The notes under the pieces: generated by a model | Seen by the model: the letters and a program-made list of their open reading frames with translations, nothing else | The model's database searches: none | Told to the model about the DNA's origin: nothing | DNA from: JAOABP01 sp964590395 | GTDB lineage: Bacteria > Hydrothermota > Tepidihabitantia > Tepidihabitantales > Tepidihabitantaceae | Length of the DNA: 64,000 nucleotides | Assembly: GCA_964590395.1 (NCBI GenBank) | Contig: CAZPVT010000005.1 | Location: forward strand, 124,001-188,000 | Direction: 5' to 3' | Program-made: the position numbers and the translations under genes | Part shown: positions 26,761 to 34,831 of the stretch, one piece after another | How positions within the stretch are numbered: the first letter of the stretch is position 1 | Layout: every line of letters starts with the position of its first letter

Positions 26761-28152
26761 TTAAATCTTACCGATTGCTCGTAGCAACCGGGCACGGGCG
26801 ATGGTATAGCCTGCCAACGCTCTTAAATGAGCCACTCGGCTCTGGGTAAGTTGTAATTGGATGTCTAAGAATTCCAGGTTGCTCAATAGACCGTTATTGT
26901 AACGCTGTTCTGCGAGTTGAAATGCTTCTTGTGCCACCGCGACATTTTCCTTTTGAAAGGCAATATTTTGTTGTTCTTGATGCAGATTAGCCAGGGCGGC
27001 TTGCACCTCAAGTTTTATCCCCTCTTCTACCATTTTTACCGCCAGTGCCGCCTGTCGGTAGCGAGATTGTGCCTGCTTGAGTTTGTGGTAATTGGCAAGT
27101 CCGGTGAAAATCGGCATACTCACCCCAATGGTCGCATTCCAATCTTTACCCCAGCGGTCATTGAAGCCGACCGGTTTCTTATAGTCGTAATTGAACTGAG
27201 TAAATATCGTCGGCAGATTAGCCGTCCGCGCAATTTGCACCCCAAGATTAGCAATTCTTAATGTCTGGCGTAACTGATTAAGTTCGGGTCGGTTGCTCAA
27301 AGCCGAGTCGAATACCGAGCTAAGATCGATATCCAGCGATTCCACATTAAACTCACTCCTCAACACCAGTACCGTCTTTTCCGAAACGCCAATTAGGTTA
27401 TATAATGCTGCATAGGCAAGAGTTATACCATTTTCTACCTGTATTACCTGATTTGCCATACTAGTCAGACTGAGTTTTGCACGCATTACATCCAAGCGAC
27501 TGGCAAGTCCAGACTCATAAAGCCTCTCTACCTGCTGGACATGGCGCTTAAGTTGTTCGTAAGATTCTTTAATTAGTTCCTTAGTTTTTTCGGTGAGCAG
27601 TGTCTGATAAAATGCCTCAATCGTTTGGACTTTGGTTTGCTGGCGTGCCACTTCGTACGCCGCCTTTTGTGCGGCAAGCGTCAACCCCGCAATCCGGTAG
27701 GCGTTAATCAATTTGCCCCAGGTAAAAACCGTCTGTTGGACCGAGGTGCGCAAAATATAATTATCCTGGGAACCAAGGGGCATCGTTAGGGTATCAGCTC
27801 CAACTGGCATTGGCACCGAATCGGTAAATCCGATGAGCTGCCCGGTCTGTGGATCGTAAACCCGCAAAGGCAGTTGCCGATAAACCGGGGTAACCAACTG
27901 AAATTCATTAAGCGTTCCCAGCCGGGTATAACTACCTGAGGCGGAGATCTGGGGAAAAAAACTCCCCAATGCTACCGCCTTGCCAGCCGCTGCCTCCAGT
28001 ACCCTTTCCTGGTTCTGCTGCAGCTGATAGTTATTCTTCAACGCCAGTTCTATCGCCAGATTTTCATCCAGCACCAGTGTATCTGCCCATAGCGCGGGTG
28101 CACTCAGCGCACTGATGGCAAATAGTATCAATGTAAATCCGAATTGGCTCAT
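26761..28152 (-). CDS. TolC-like outer-membrane efflux protein
   Basis: 463 aa with a signal peptide (FAISALSAPALWA). Two OEP repeats of long helices and short strands are visible, for example ELALKNNYQLQQNQERVLEA at the start and a second repeat near NRPELNQLRQTLRIANLGVQ. The sequence ends RARLLRAIGKI. It forms the trimeric exit duct. The ATG overlaps the end of the TetR gene by 4 nt, and the adaptor follows after 12 nt. Confidence 0.93.
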   Translation of the reverse strand: MSQFGFTLILFAISALSAPALWADTLVLDENLAIELALKNNYQLQQNQERVLEAAAGKAVALGSFFPQISASGSYTRLGTLNEFQLVTPVYRQLPLRVYDPQTGQLIGFTDSVPMPVGADTLTMPLGSQDNYILRTSVQQTVFTWGKLINAYRIAGLTLAAQKAAYEVARQQTKVQTIEAFYQTLLTEKTKELIKESYEQLKRHVQQVERLYESGLASRLDVMRAKLSLTSMANQVIQVENGITLAYAALYNLIGVSEKTVLVLRSEFNVESLDIDLSSVFDSALSNRPELNQLRQTLRIANLGVQIARTANLPTIFTQFNYDYKKPVGFNDRWGKDWNATIGVSMPIFTGLANYHKLKQAQSRYRQAALAVKMVEEGIKLEVQAALANLHQEQQNIAFQKENVAVAQEAFQLAEQRYNNGLLSNLEFLDIQLQLTQSRVAHLRALAGYTIARARLLRAIGKI

Positions 28153-28751
28153 TTGCCTCCTTTTGTTTTAACCGCAATACCATAAAAAAATAGATCCAGT
28201 GCCCGTGCCGGCGTGCCTTTGATTTTCAACTCCTTAGACATCAGCAGTAACCCGGCGCGGAAGGCGTTAAGGAAGGAAAGCGCCGCCAGCCTTGGCTCCA
28301 CCGGTCTAAATTCGCCAGTGCGGACCCCTTCCTCAATTATCTCCGCTAGGGCGTCAACCATACTCTTGACTTCAGGCAGGACCTGCCGATGAAATCGCTG
28401 GGCGATATTGCACCGTTCCTTTTTCATTTCCGGAAAGACCAGGTCAATTGCCGCAGGATGCTGGAGCAACTTTTCGGTCCAGAGATTAAAGATCAGGCTG
28501 ATTTTCTCTTTAGCGGCAAGCGACTTACTTGCGACCTCTTTTAGATAAGCAGTCGCCTGACCGATGAGCCACTGGATAATGCCGACATAAAGGTCAGGTT
28601 TATCTTTGAAGTAGAGGTAGACTGTGCCCTTAGCAACACCGGCTGCCCGGGCAACATCATCAACCTTCATCTCGTAATAGCCTTTACTACAGACGACACC
28701 GAATGCCGCTTGCAGTAGGGCTTCGCGCTTGGTAAGTGATTTTCCTTTCAT
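28149..28751 (-). CDS. TetR-family regulator of the efflux operon
   Basis: 200 aa. The N-terminal HTH is canonical: TKREALLQAAFGVVCSKGYY, then VARAAGVAKGTVYLYFKDK. The helical C-terminal ligand-binding domain is divergent, as expected for a drug sensor. It is first in the operon with the genes it presumably represses, and a 14-bp palindrome lies at the transcription start, so autoregulated repression relieved by pump substrates is likely (inference from context). Confidence 0.93.
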   Translation of the reverse strand: MKGKSLTKREALLQAAFGVVCSKGYYEMKVDDVARAAGVAKGTVYLYFKDKPDLYVGIIQWLIGQATAYLKEVASKSLAAKEKISLIFNLWTEKLLQHPAAIDLVFPEMKKERCNIAQRFHRQVLPEVKSMVDALAEIIEEGVRTGEFRPVEPRLAALSFLNAFRAGLLLMSKELKIKGTPARALDLFFYGIAVKTKGGK

Positions 28752-28754
28752 AAA

Positions 28755-28798
28755 ACTGACCAGTCAGTCATTATACCTAACATCTAATCTTATGTCAA
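28755..28798 (-). promoter_or_regulatory. Consensus promoter and TetR operator of the efflux operon
   Basis: On the minus strand, TTGACA (28798-28793), a 17-nt spacer and TATAAT (28775-28770) are both perfect hexamers. Immediately downstream, at the expected start site, ACTGAC-N2-GTCAGT (28768-28755) is a perfect inverted repeat of the kind bound by TetR-type dimers. Repression by blocking initiation is implied. Confidence 0.8.
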
Positions 28799-28814
28799 TC
28801 TTTTCTTTTAGACC

Positions 28815-29660
28815 TCAGTATTCGGGGGGCAGATTTAGCAATTGGTCGTAGGAGAAGACCGGACCGTCTTTGCAGACATATTTCGGTCCGATGTTACAAT
28901 GGCCACATTTGCCGATACCGCACTTCATTCGGTTTTCCAGGGATAGAAATACCCGGTCCGGGCTAAAACCCAGTTCGGCTAACACCGGATGGGTATACTT
29001 AATCATTATCGGAGGTCCACACACCAGTGCCACCGCATTCTCCGCCTTCGGTGCTACCGATTTCAGGACGTTAGGTACCAGTCCCTCCCTTTTAGGCCAA
29101 TCAGCACCGTTTAATCGATCGACGCACAGAATTAAATCCAGGTCCGGATTTTGCTCCCAGGCGCGCAATTCCTCTTTGTAAAGCAGTTCTCCTGGGGAAC
29201 GGGCGCCGTAGATGGCGGTGATCTTGCCGAAGTTTAGTCGATTTTTTGGTGGAAGTAGATGGGCGATCGTGGCGCGCAGAGTGGTGAAGGAAAAGCCACC
29301 GGAAACGATCACCACATCCTTCCCAATCATTAACTCAAAAGGATAAGAGTTTCCCCAGGGGCCGCGCATGCCGATAATTTTTCCTTCGGTCATTTCGTGC
29401 AATGCGGTAGTGAACACTCCAACCCGTTTTACGGTGAATTTAACCAGCGGTTCGTGCGGGGCAGAGGCAATGCCGAACGGTGCTTCGCCGGTGCCGGCAA
29501 TTGATAGAAAGGCAAACTGGCCTGGTATGAACTGAAACTGTTGCCGGTCAGATTCGTTAACAAAAGCCAGATCAAATGTTTTTAGGTCCCGAGCATCGTT
29601 TTCGATCGTTACCTTTTCGATCCGCATCGACAGGGGCAGATAAGGGTTAGACATCATCAT
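28815..29660 (-). CDS. FlxA-like FAD/NAD(P)-binding electron-transfer subunit
   Basis: 281 aa. The ferredoxin-NADP reductase-like fold is visible: FIPGQFAFLSIAGTGEAPFGIAS (FAD), GPWGNSYP, VVIVSGGFSFTTLRATIAHL (NAD(P)-binding) and VCGPPIMI. The C-terminus holds the [2Fe-2S]-type cysteine cluster MKCGIGKCGHCNIGPKYVCKDGPVF, as in sulfhydrogenase gamma/PyrK-type proteins and FlxA. It would exchange hydride between NAD(P)H and the Fe-S subunits. It is last in a four-gene operon with 4-nt overlaps. The alternative name is HydG/gamma of a sulfhydrogenase, but no [NiFe] subunits are adjacent. Confidence 0.85.
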   Translation of the reverse strand: MMMSNPYLPLSMRIEKVTIENDARDLKTFDLAFVNESDRQQFQFIPGQFAFLSIAGTGEAPFGIASAPHEPLVKFTVKRVGVFTTALHEMTEGKIIGMRGPWGNSYPFELMIGKDVVIVSGGFSFTTLRATIAHLLPPKNRLNFGKITAIYGARSPGELLYKEELRAWEQNPDLDLILCVDRLNGADWPKREGLVPNVLKSVAPKAENAVALVCGPPIMIKYTHPVLAELGFSPDRVFLSLENRMKCGIGKCGHCNIGPKYVCKDGPVFSYDQLLNLPPEY

Positions 29661-30676
29661 TTTCCCATCCCATCAATGATCCGTAGCAGTTTCGCTACTG
29701 TTTGGCGGATGTCAATTCCGGCGGGACAGGCGCTGATGCATCTGCCGCAACCGACGCAGGAGATTAAGCCTACCTGCTCGGTGGTGTAGTAAAATTTATC
29801 CATCATCCGGTTACGATAGCGGGAACTCGAGTCAAAACGGGGGTTGTGTCCTGAGGCATGCCGGGAATAGAGTGTAAACTGGCACGAATCCCAAACCCGG
29901 TAGCGGGCAGATTTACCCCGCATCGTTTCGTCGGTGACATCAAAGCAATGGCAGGTTGGACAGAGAAAGGTGCAGGCGCCGCAGTTGACACAGGAGAGAC
30001 TCAGAACCTCCCAGACCTCATGCTTGAACAGTTGAGGCAATTTTCCCTGCAACTTCTTGACATCAAATCGTTCGTTTATTTCGCTTTCCACCTTTGACTT
30101 CAACGCCGCCCTCTTTCTTAAAACCGTCTCATCCGCCGGGGAGAGGTCCGCGAGGAGTTTCTCCCCTTTTTCGGTAACCGCTTCGGCAAGAAACACCCCC
30201 TCCACTTCAGTTAGAAGTAAATCCAGGCCTTCAGTATCGTGAGGGCTGTTACCCAGCGCAAAACAAAAACAGGTAGGGGCGGTGCGATTGCAAGCCATAC
30301 CGATCAGGGTGGTTTTTTCAACTCTTCTCTGGACATAAGGGTCGCTTTTTCCATCCTGGACAAAAAACCGTTCAAGCACCTTAAGGGCACGGGCATCACA
30401 GGGGCGAATGCCAAAGAGTATCTGTTCTTGGATGGGTGCCGGTACAATCGGGTTGCCATTTTTGTCAAAGCGCATAAGCAGTTCGCAACGGGGAAAGATA
30501 AAGCCCTTTGCCGGCTCACGGCTATTGACCGCTTCAAGGTAGACCTCATCTACGGAACTGATTTTTGCCCAGTTGGCAGTGCCTTTTTCTCGTACCGGGG
30601 CATAGACATCAACATGGGATATTAACCGGTCGAGCAATTGGGTAAGTTCGTTTCGGGTAACGATACAGGCTTTCAT
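29657..30676 (-). CDS. FlxB/HydB-like [4Fe-4S] dicluster subunit
   Basis: 339 aa. The N-terminal domain (FIFPRCELLMRFD, IQEQILFGIRPCDARALKVLERFF) is typical of sulfhydrogenase beta/anaerobic sulfite reductase A-like proteins. The C-terminal domain carries two ferredoxin motifs: CVNCGACTFLCPTCHCFDV and CVGCGRCISACPAGIDI. It is cytoplasmic and would pass electrons between FlxA and FlxC. The 4-nt overlaps with both neighbours show tight coupling. Confidence 0.85.
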   Translation of the reverse strand: MKACIVTRNELTQLLDRLISHVDVYAPVREKGTANWAKISSVDEVYLEAVNSREPAKGFIFPRCELLMRFDKNGNPIVPAPIQEQILFGIRPCDARALKVLERFFVQDGKSDPYVQRRVEKTTLIGMACNRTAPTCFCFALGNSPHDTEGLDLLLTEVEGVFLAEAVTEKGEKLLADLSPADETVLRKRAALKSKVESEINERFDVKKLQGKLPQLFKHEVWEVLSLSCVNCGACTFLCPTCHCFDVTDETMRGKSARYRVWDSCQFTLYSRHASGHNPRFDSSSRYRNRMMDKFYYTTEQVGLISCVGCGRCISACPAGIDIRQTVAKLLRIIDGMGK

Positions 30677-31521
30677 TTAATAAACTCCTGGGAGTCTTCG
30701 GGTAAAAAACGGGTAAGGGCGGGGGGACTGTTGATATCAACACCGGGCGAGGTGTCAAACCGTTCGCGGACGATCTTAGTGATCCGACGGTTAAAGCGCA
30801 TCAGATCAATCCCCATCGGGCAGGCACGGTGACAGGCACCGCATTCCACACACCTGCCCGCCATATGTAGGAGACGGATGATGTGAAAGACCATATTGTC
30901 GGAAATGTTATGGGTTTTGCCGAGAAGTTGGGGTGTTGAGGCATCAACAAAACAGACTGGACAGTAGCAGTTCGGGCAGGCCTGACGGCAGGCATAACAG
31001 CGAATACAGCGGGCAACATCCGCACTTAAAACCTGCCACCTTTGGTCTGGTGTCAACCGGTCAAAATCATCATCTGCCTTTAGCACCTGTGGGCCCGGTG
31101 TTGTTTTTTCTACCGGTGCATCGACCATTTCATCGTAAATTACCGGATTCGGATACTGACAGGCCTTGCAGGTAACCGACTTTTCTCCGTTGTGCACCAC
31201 GCCTTCACAGCCTACACCGAGGATATAGAGGTTTTCCCGGACAATTTGCTTTTCCTGGAGGAGAACAACGATGGAACGGGAATCACAGCCCTTAGCGATT
31301 ACCGCCACCCTGCCAATATTCTTTACCTTCAGAAGATAATTAGCGATGTTAGGAGAACAGGTGGAGTCAAAGATCAGCTCTGCTGTCTGGTCTGGTGTGG
31401 TGGCGAAAAATGGCTGGGCAACGTTATCTTGGGCACCAGCACGATAACCTAATACTAATTTCACCACACCTTGGCTCAAAAGTTCGTTTGCCCGTTTGCG
31501 TAGTAGTTCGGTTCGACTCAT
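30673..31521 (-). CDS. FlxC-like [4Fe-4S] protein
   Basis: 282 aa. The N-terminal half (NIGRVAVIAKGCDSRSIVVLLQE, YILGVGCEGV) is like the F420-hydrogenase beta-type domain. A central four-cysteine patch includes CKACQYPNP. The C-terminal half has two cluster motifs, CIRCYACRQACPNCYCPVCF and CVECGACHRACPMGIDL. The combination matches FlxC of the Flx-Hdr complexes described in Desulfovibrio, where Flx couples NADH to a heterodisulfide reductase. Here no hdrABC genes are adjacent. Confidence 0.8.
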   Translation of the reverse strand: MSRTELLRKRANELLSQGVVKLVLGYRAGAQDNVAQPFFATTPDQTAELIFDSTCSPNIANYLLKVKNIGRVAVIAKGCDSRSIVVLLQEKQIVRENLYILGVGCEGVVHNGEKSVTCKACQYPNPVIYDEMVDAPVEKTTPGPQVLKADDDFDRLTPDQRWQVLSADVARCIRCYACRQACPNCYCPVCFVDASTPQLLGKTHNISDNMVFHIIRLLHMAGRCVECGACHRACPMGIDLMRFNRRITKIVRERFDTSPGVDINSPPALTRFLPEDSQEFIK

Positions 31522-31952
31522 TGCGGTATTTCCTTAATCAGTTTTTTATTTGGCCCGAGTTGCCGGACCTTCTCAGTTACTTCCTTAACCAGTTGGGCAA
31601 AACGTTCTCCTTCGGATGCAGAAACCCAGGCAAATGTTACCCTACCTGGTTCAATACCGCAGAAGGCCAAGAGGTCGTTTAAGACAGCAAACCGGCGCCG
31701 GGCAACAAAATTGCCGGTGAGATAATGGCAGTCACCAGGATGGCACCCGGAAACTAAAACGCCGTCCGCCCCCTGCTGTAAAGCCTGTAAAATAAAAAAA
31801 GGGTCAACCCTGCCCGAGCAGGGAACTCGGATTACCCGGATTGATGGAGGATAGTGGATGCGAGAGATTCCTGCGAGGTCAGCTCCGGCATAAGAACACC
31901 AGTTACACAGAAAGGCGACGATTTTGGGTTGAAAATCGCTGTTATCCGCCAT
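31518..31952 (-). CDS. FlxD/MvhD-like hydrogenase iron-sulfur (delta) subunit
   Basis: 144 aa from the ATG at 31952. A longer frame reaching 32069 is open, but a promoter lies directly before 31952. MvhD-family hallmarks are CNWCSYAGADLAG near the start, VPCSGRVDPFFILQAL and GVLVSGCHPGDCHY, cysteines that bind a [2Fe-2S] cluster. MvhD/FlxD is the connector that docks the electron donor onto HdrA. Its presence without HdrA in the window implies that Hdr is encoded elsewhere or that another acceptor is used. Confidence 0.88.
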   Translation of the reverse strand: MADNSDFQPKIVAFLCNWCSYAGADLAGISRIHYPPSIRVIRVPCSGRVDPFFILQALQQGADGVLVSGCHPGDCHYLTGNFVARRRFAVLNDLLAFCGIEPGRVTFAWVSASEGERFAQLVKEVTEKVRQLGPNKKLIKEIPQ

Positions 31953-31962
31953 TTGAATAGTT

Positions 31963-31991
31963 ATTATAACCTTAATTGATTCCTGTGTCCA
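31963..31991 (-). promoter_or_regulatory. Promoter of the flxDCBA-like operon
   Basis: On the minus strand, TGGACA (31991-31986), a 17-nt spacer and a perfect TATAAT (31968-31963) lie 10 nt before the ATG at 31952. The leader would be only a few bases long. The rest of 31992-32241 holds no feature I can identify. Confidence 0.65.
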
Positions 31992-32241
31992 GTTTGGCGG
32001 TAATTGATGGTTAAAAAATAAACCCATGCCGATAATCACTGTTCCGCAGAGGGCAAAATTAATGCGCAAAGTGCTTTTGGGGTTAAATTATTTCAGGATA
32101 ATGGAGTTAGTACTGAGAACGGTTCTTTTTAAGGTAGTGTTAGTATGGCGGTTTTTCAATGGTAATTGGAATTGGAGAGGAGGGACGGGTTAAAAACAAA
32201 TTGTATGACAGTAGAGATTGATTACTGGCTTTCCTTTTTTA

Positions 32242-32269
32242 TTGACAGGAGTTTTTTGTATTTTAAAAT
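32242..32269 (+). promoter_or_regulatory. Promoter of tRNA-Phe / rpsT
   Basis: TTGACA (32242-32247), a 16-nt spacer and TAAAAT (32264-32269) lie 9 nt before the tRNA. Confidence 0.65.
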
Positions 32270-32278
32270 TGAGTAAAA

Positions 32279-32351
32279 GCCGGGATAGCTCAGTTGGTAG
32301 AGCACAGGACTGAAAATCCTGGTGTCCACAGTTCGATTCTGTGTCCCGGCA
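32279..32351 (+). tRNA. tRNA-Phe (GAA)
   Basis: 73 nt. The acceptor pairs GCCGGGA with TCCCGGC; the anticodon stem CAGGA/TCCTG closes loop CTGAAAA (anticodon GAA); the T-arm is CACAG-TTCGATT-CTGTG and the discriminator is A. No genomic CCA. Confidence 0.97.
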
Positions 32352-32378
32352 TCGTAGTTCTTAAAATACGGAGGATTT

Positions 32379-32633
32379 TTGGCAAAGCGTAGCATTTCGG
32401 TTTTAAGACAGGCGAGAAAGAATGAGCGCCGCCGGGAGCGTAACCGGTTAAGGCGGTTGGCAATGAAAAAGGCGATAAAGGCGGTGCGCAACGCCCAAAC
32501 AAAGGAGGAGGCGTTAAAGGCATTCGTTACTGCCCAGTCGGTGATTGACCGTTCGGTAAAGTATAGAATTATTCACCGCAATACCGCCAGCCGACTCAAA
32601 TCCCGTCTGATGAAGGCAATCGCTTATCTATAA
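32379..32633 (+). CDS. rpsT: 30S ribosomal protein S20
   Basis: 84 aa, normal length. It is a primary 16S rRNA-binding three-helix protein; the basic N-terminus (RQARKNERRRERNRLRRLAMKK) and the C-terminal IIHRNTASRLKSRLMKAIA are characteristic. The start is TTG at 32379, 3 nt after a GGAGGA-containing site, the only start that gives the conserved MAKRSISVLRQ. E. coli rpsT also uses a UUG start linked to autogenous control, which may be paralleled here. It lies 27 nt after tRNA-Phe on the same transcript. Confidence 0.94.
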   Translation: MAKRSISVLRQARKNERRRERNRLRRLAMKKAIKAVRNAQTKEEALKAFVTAQSVIDRSVKYRIIHRNTASRLKSRLMKAIAYL

Positions 32634-32676
32634 AAAACCGGCAAAACCCGCGGGGTGTACACCGCGCTGATCGCCA

Positions 32677-33873
32677 ATGAAGGTTCTTTATATCACCACT
32701 GCCTATCCCCGCTCAGAAAAAGATATCATCACGCCCTGGTTAGTTGAAACCGTTCAGCTTCTGCAGGGCAAAGCCATTGACATCACGGTGTTTACTTCTG
32801 CCTATCAGGGGCTGGGCGACCAGACGGTGATGGGAACAAGGGTCAAACGGTTTCGATATTTTTTTGCCCGCTGGGAGAAATTAACCCATGATGAAACCGC
32901 AATCGATCGGGTGCAGAAGGGATTTTTAAACAAAATTCTGGCGTTCTGTTATCTGCTTTTGGGCACGATGGCAGTCTGGCGGTTATGCAGGAAAGAGCAT
33001 TTTGACATAATCCATGTTCACTGGCCATTGCCCCACTTCCTGTTTGGTTATGTGGCAGGGCGGGTCTGTGCCGCGCCGATTGTAATCAGTTTTCACGGTG
33101 CGGAGTTGATGGCGGTGCGCAAGAAATTTCGGCTCCTGCGGCCGTTTCTGCGCTGGGCGATTGCCCGCGCAGACCGGGTAACTGCCAATTCCACCCACAC
33201 GGTTCGGGCAATTCAAGAGATTTTTAATCGGTCCGTGGATATTGTTCCGTTTGGGGCAGCGGTTTCTACAAAGGGGGGGCAGGTACGGGTGGAAATGGCT
33301 GCAGAGAAATCTATTCTTTTTGTTGGCAGGCTGGTTGAGCGGAAAGGGGTAAGGTATCTGATTGAGGCAGCCGCGCAGATCGCTTCCCGGTATAACATTC
33401 GGGTTGATATTGTGGGTGATGGTCCGGAGTTGCCGAAACTGATGCGGTTGACCGCTGAGAAGGGGCTTGGCGCGGTGGTCAGATTCCACGGCCGGGTTTC
33501 AGCTGAGGAACTGCCCCGGTTCTATGAGAACTGTGATATATTTGTTCTGCCCGCGGTTATCGACAGTAAGGGTGATACCGAAGGGTTAGGAGTGGTGTTG
33601 ATTGAGGCGATGACCTATAAGAAACCGGTGATAGCATCAGCAGTTGGTGGGATTACCGATCTGGTGATAGATGGTCAGACTGGACTTGCAGTTCCTCCCG
33701 GTGATGGAGATGCACTTGTCCGGGCGATCGTTCAATTAATTGAAAAGCCAGAACTGGCGCAGCGGCTCAGCCAGCAGGGTTATGAGCATATCTTAGCCAA
33801 TTACTCCTGGGGGGTAATAATTGACCGGCTTATAACTCTATATCAGGAAGTTTATTCCAGCCATTCAGAATAA
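32677..33873 (+). CDS. Family 4-type (GT-B) glycosyltransferase
   Basis: 398 aa. It transfers a sugar from an activated donor onto a glycan or lipid at the inner face of the membrane. Evidence includes the N-terminal MKVLYITTAYPRSEKDI, HVHWPLPHFLFGYVAGRV, the mid-protein SILFVGRLVERKGVRYLIEA (start of the C-terminal Rossmann domain) and the donor-site E-x7-E region GLGVVLIEAMTYKKPVIASAVGG. It is followed by a flippase-like membrane protein and a YfhO-type protein, suggesting an envelope-glycan module. The exact product is unknown. Confidence 0.9.
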   Translation: MKVLYITTAYPRSEKDIITPWLVETVQLLQGKAIDITVFTSAYQGLGDQTVMGTRVKRFRYFFARWEKLTHDETAIDRVQKGFLNKILAFCYLLLGTMAVWRLCRKEHFDIIHVHWPLPHFLFGYVAGRVCAAPIVISFHGAELMAVRKKFRLLRPFLRWAIARADRVTANSTHTVRAIQEIFNRSVDIVPFGAAVSTKGGQVRVEMAAEKSILFVGRLVERKGVRYLIEAAAQIASRYNIRVDIVGDGPELPKLMRLTAEKGLGAVVRFHGRVSAEELPRFYENCDIFVLPAVIDSKGDTEGLGVVLIEAMTYKKPVIASAVGGITDLVIDGQTGLAVPPGDGDALVRAIVQLIEKPELAQRLSQQGYEHILANYSWGVIIDRLITLYQEVYSSHSE

Positions 33874-34829
33874 TGACCGAGCAGACGGTTAGTCCGAGAA
33901 AGAAACTGAGCTGGCTCCGTTATACCGTGGGCACGGTCGTCGTTGTTGTTTCATTTTATTTTCTGCTCAGCCGGCTCTGGCGAGACTGGCACCAGATTCC
34001 GTTTTTCCAACTGCGTTTTACTCCCCATTGGCTGGTGCTGTCCTATCTGGTGCTGTTATTGTTTCATCTTCCACTCGGGGCTTACGGCTGGAAGTTGATC
34101 CTTTGGGGATTGGGCGAAAGGATAAGTTTTTCGCGGGCGCTGGGGATTATCACCGTTACCCAATTGGGTAAGTACGTACCGGGAAAAATCTGGTTTACTG
34201 TGGGACGGATGTCGTTTGCTCAACAGGACGGGGTTGCCGAAGCGAAAAGTCTGGTGAGCGTAATTATCGAGACCGGATTACTCCTATTGTCAGCGATCTT
34301 TCTTTTTGCGGTTGCGGTATTTCTCCTGCCTCGGGCAATAGTGCCCAAAGGTCTGTATTATTTATTCCTATTAGCACCTTTTACCCTGTTTGTCATCTAT
34401 CCACCCGTCCTTAACCGGATTTTAAAACCAACTTTGCGGTTTTTTAAACAGCCCGAGTTTACACTCAACCTTTCTTATTCTCGTCTGCTGGGAATTTTTT
34501 CATTATACATTACTGACTGGCTGGTTCAGAGTATCGGTTGTTTTTTGCTGATCAACTCTTTTTATCCCTTGGGCATTGCCCGGCTGCCGATGCTCGTCGG
34601 TGGTTATTCCATCTCTTGGATTTTGGGGTTCATCGTGCTAATCGCGCCGGCTGGTTTGGGCATCCGGGAAGGGATATATACCTATATTTTAAAACTGGTA
34701 ATGCCGGAGTCAGTTGCTATTATATCAGCGTTGCTCACAAGAATCTGGATGAGCAGCGCGGAACTGGTAATGGCACTTTTCTGCCTGCCGCTTTTGCGGC
34801 GGAGTAAACCTGAGATTATCAGGAGGTAA
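33873..34829 (+). CDS. Lysylphosphatidylglycerol-synthase-type TM protein (UPF0104/AglD family)
   Basis: 318 aa with about eight TM segments. GALGIITVTQLGKYVPGKIW is close to the family motif (QLGKYVPGK), and PAGLGIREGIY is the second conserved block. The soluble aminoacyl-transferase domain of MprF is absent, so this is the flippase-like integral part only. Such genes sit beside glycosyltransferases and probably handle lipid-linked intermediates. Its ATG overlaps the previous stop (TAATG). Confidence 0.85.
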   Translation: MTEQTVSPRKKLSWLRYTVGTVVVVVSFYFLLSRLWRDWHQIPFFQLRFTPHWLVLSYLVLLLFHLPLGAYGWKLILWGLGERISFSRALGIITVTQLGKYVPGKIWFTVGRMSFAQQDGVAEAKSLVSVIIETGLLLLSAIFLFAVAVFLLPRAIVPKGLYYLFLLAPFTLFVIYPPVLNRILKPTLRFFKQPEFTLNLSYSRLLGIFSLYITDWLVQSIGCFLLINSFYPLGIARLPMLVGGYSISWILGFIVLIAPAGLGIREGIYTYILKLVMPESVAIISALLTRIWMSSAELVMALFCLPLLRRSKPEIIRR

Positions 34830-34831
34830 TT

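Noticed and set aside
28815..31952. Complete [NiFe] sulfhydrogenase operon
   Set aside because: The beta- and gamma-like subunits are present, but no large or small [NiFe] subunit with CxxC metal-binding pairs lies nearby; an Flx-type module fits better.
31953..32069. Longer N-terminus for the MvhD-like gene
   Set aside because: A promoter with a perfect TATAAT lies inside this stretch and the extension resembles no MvhD protein.
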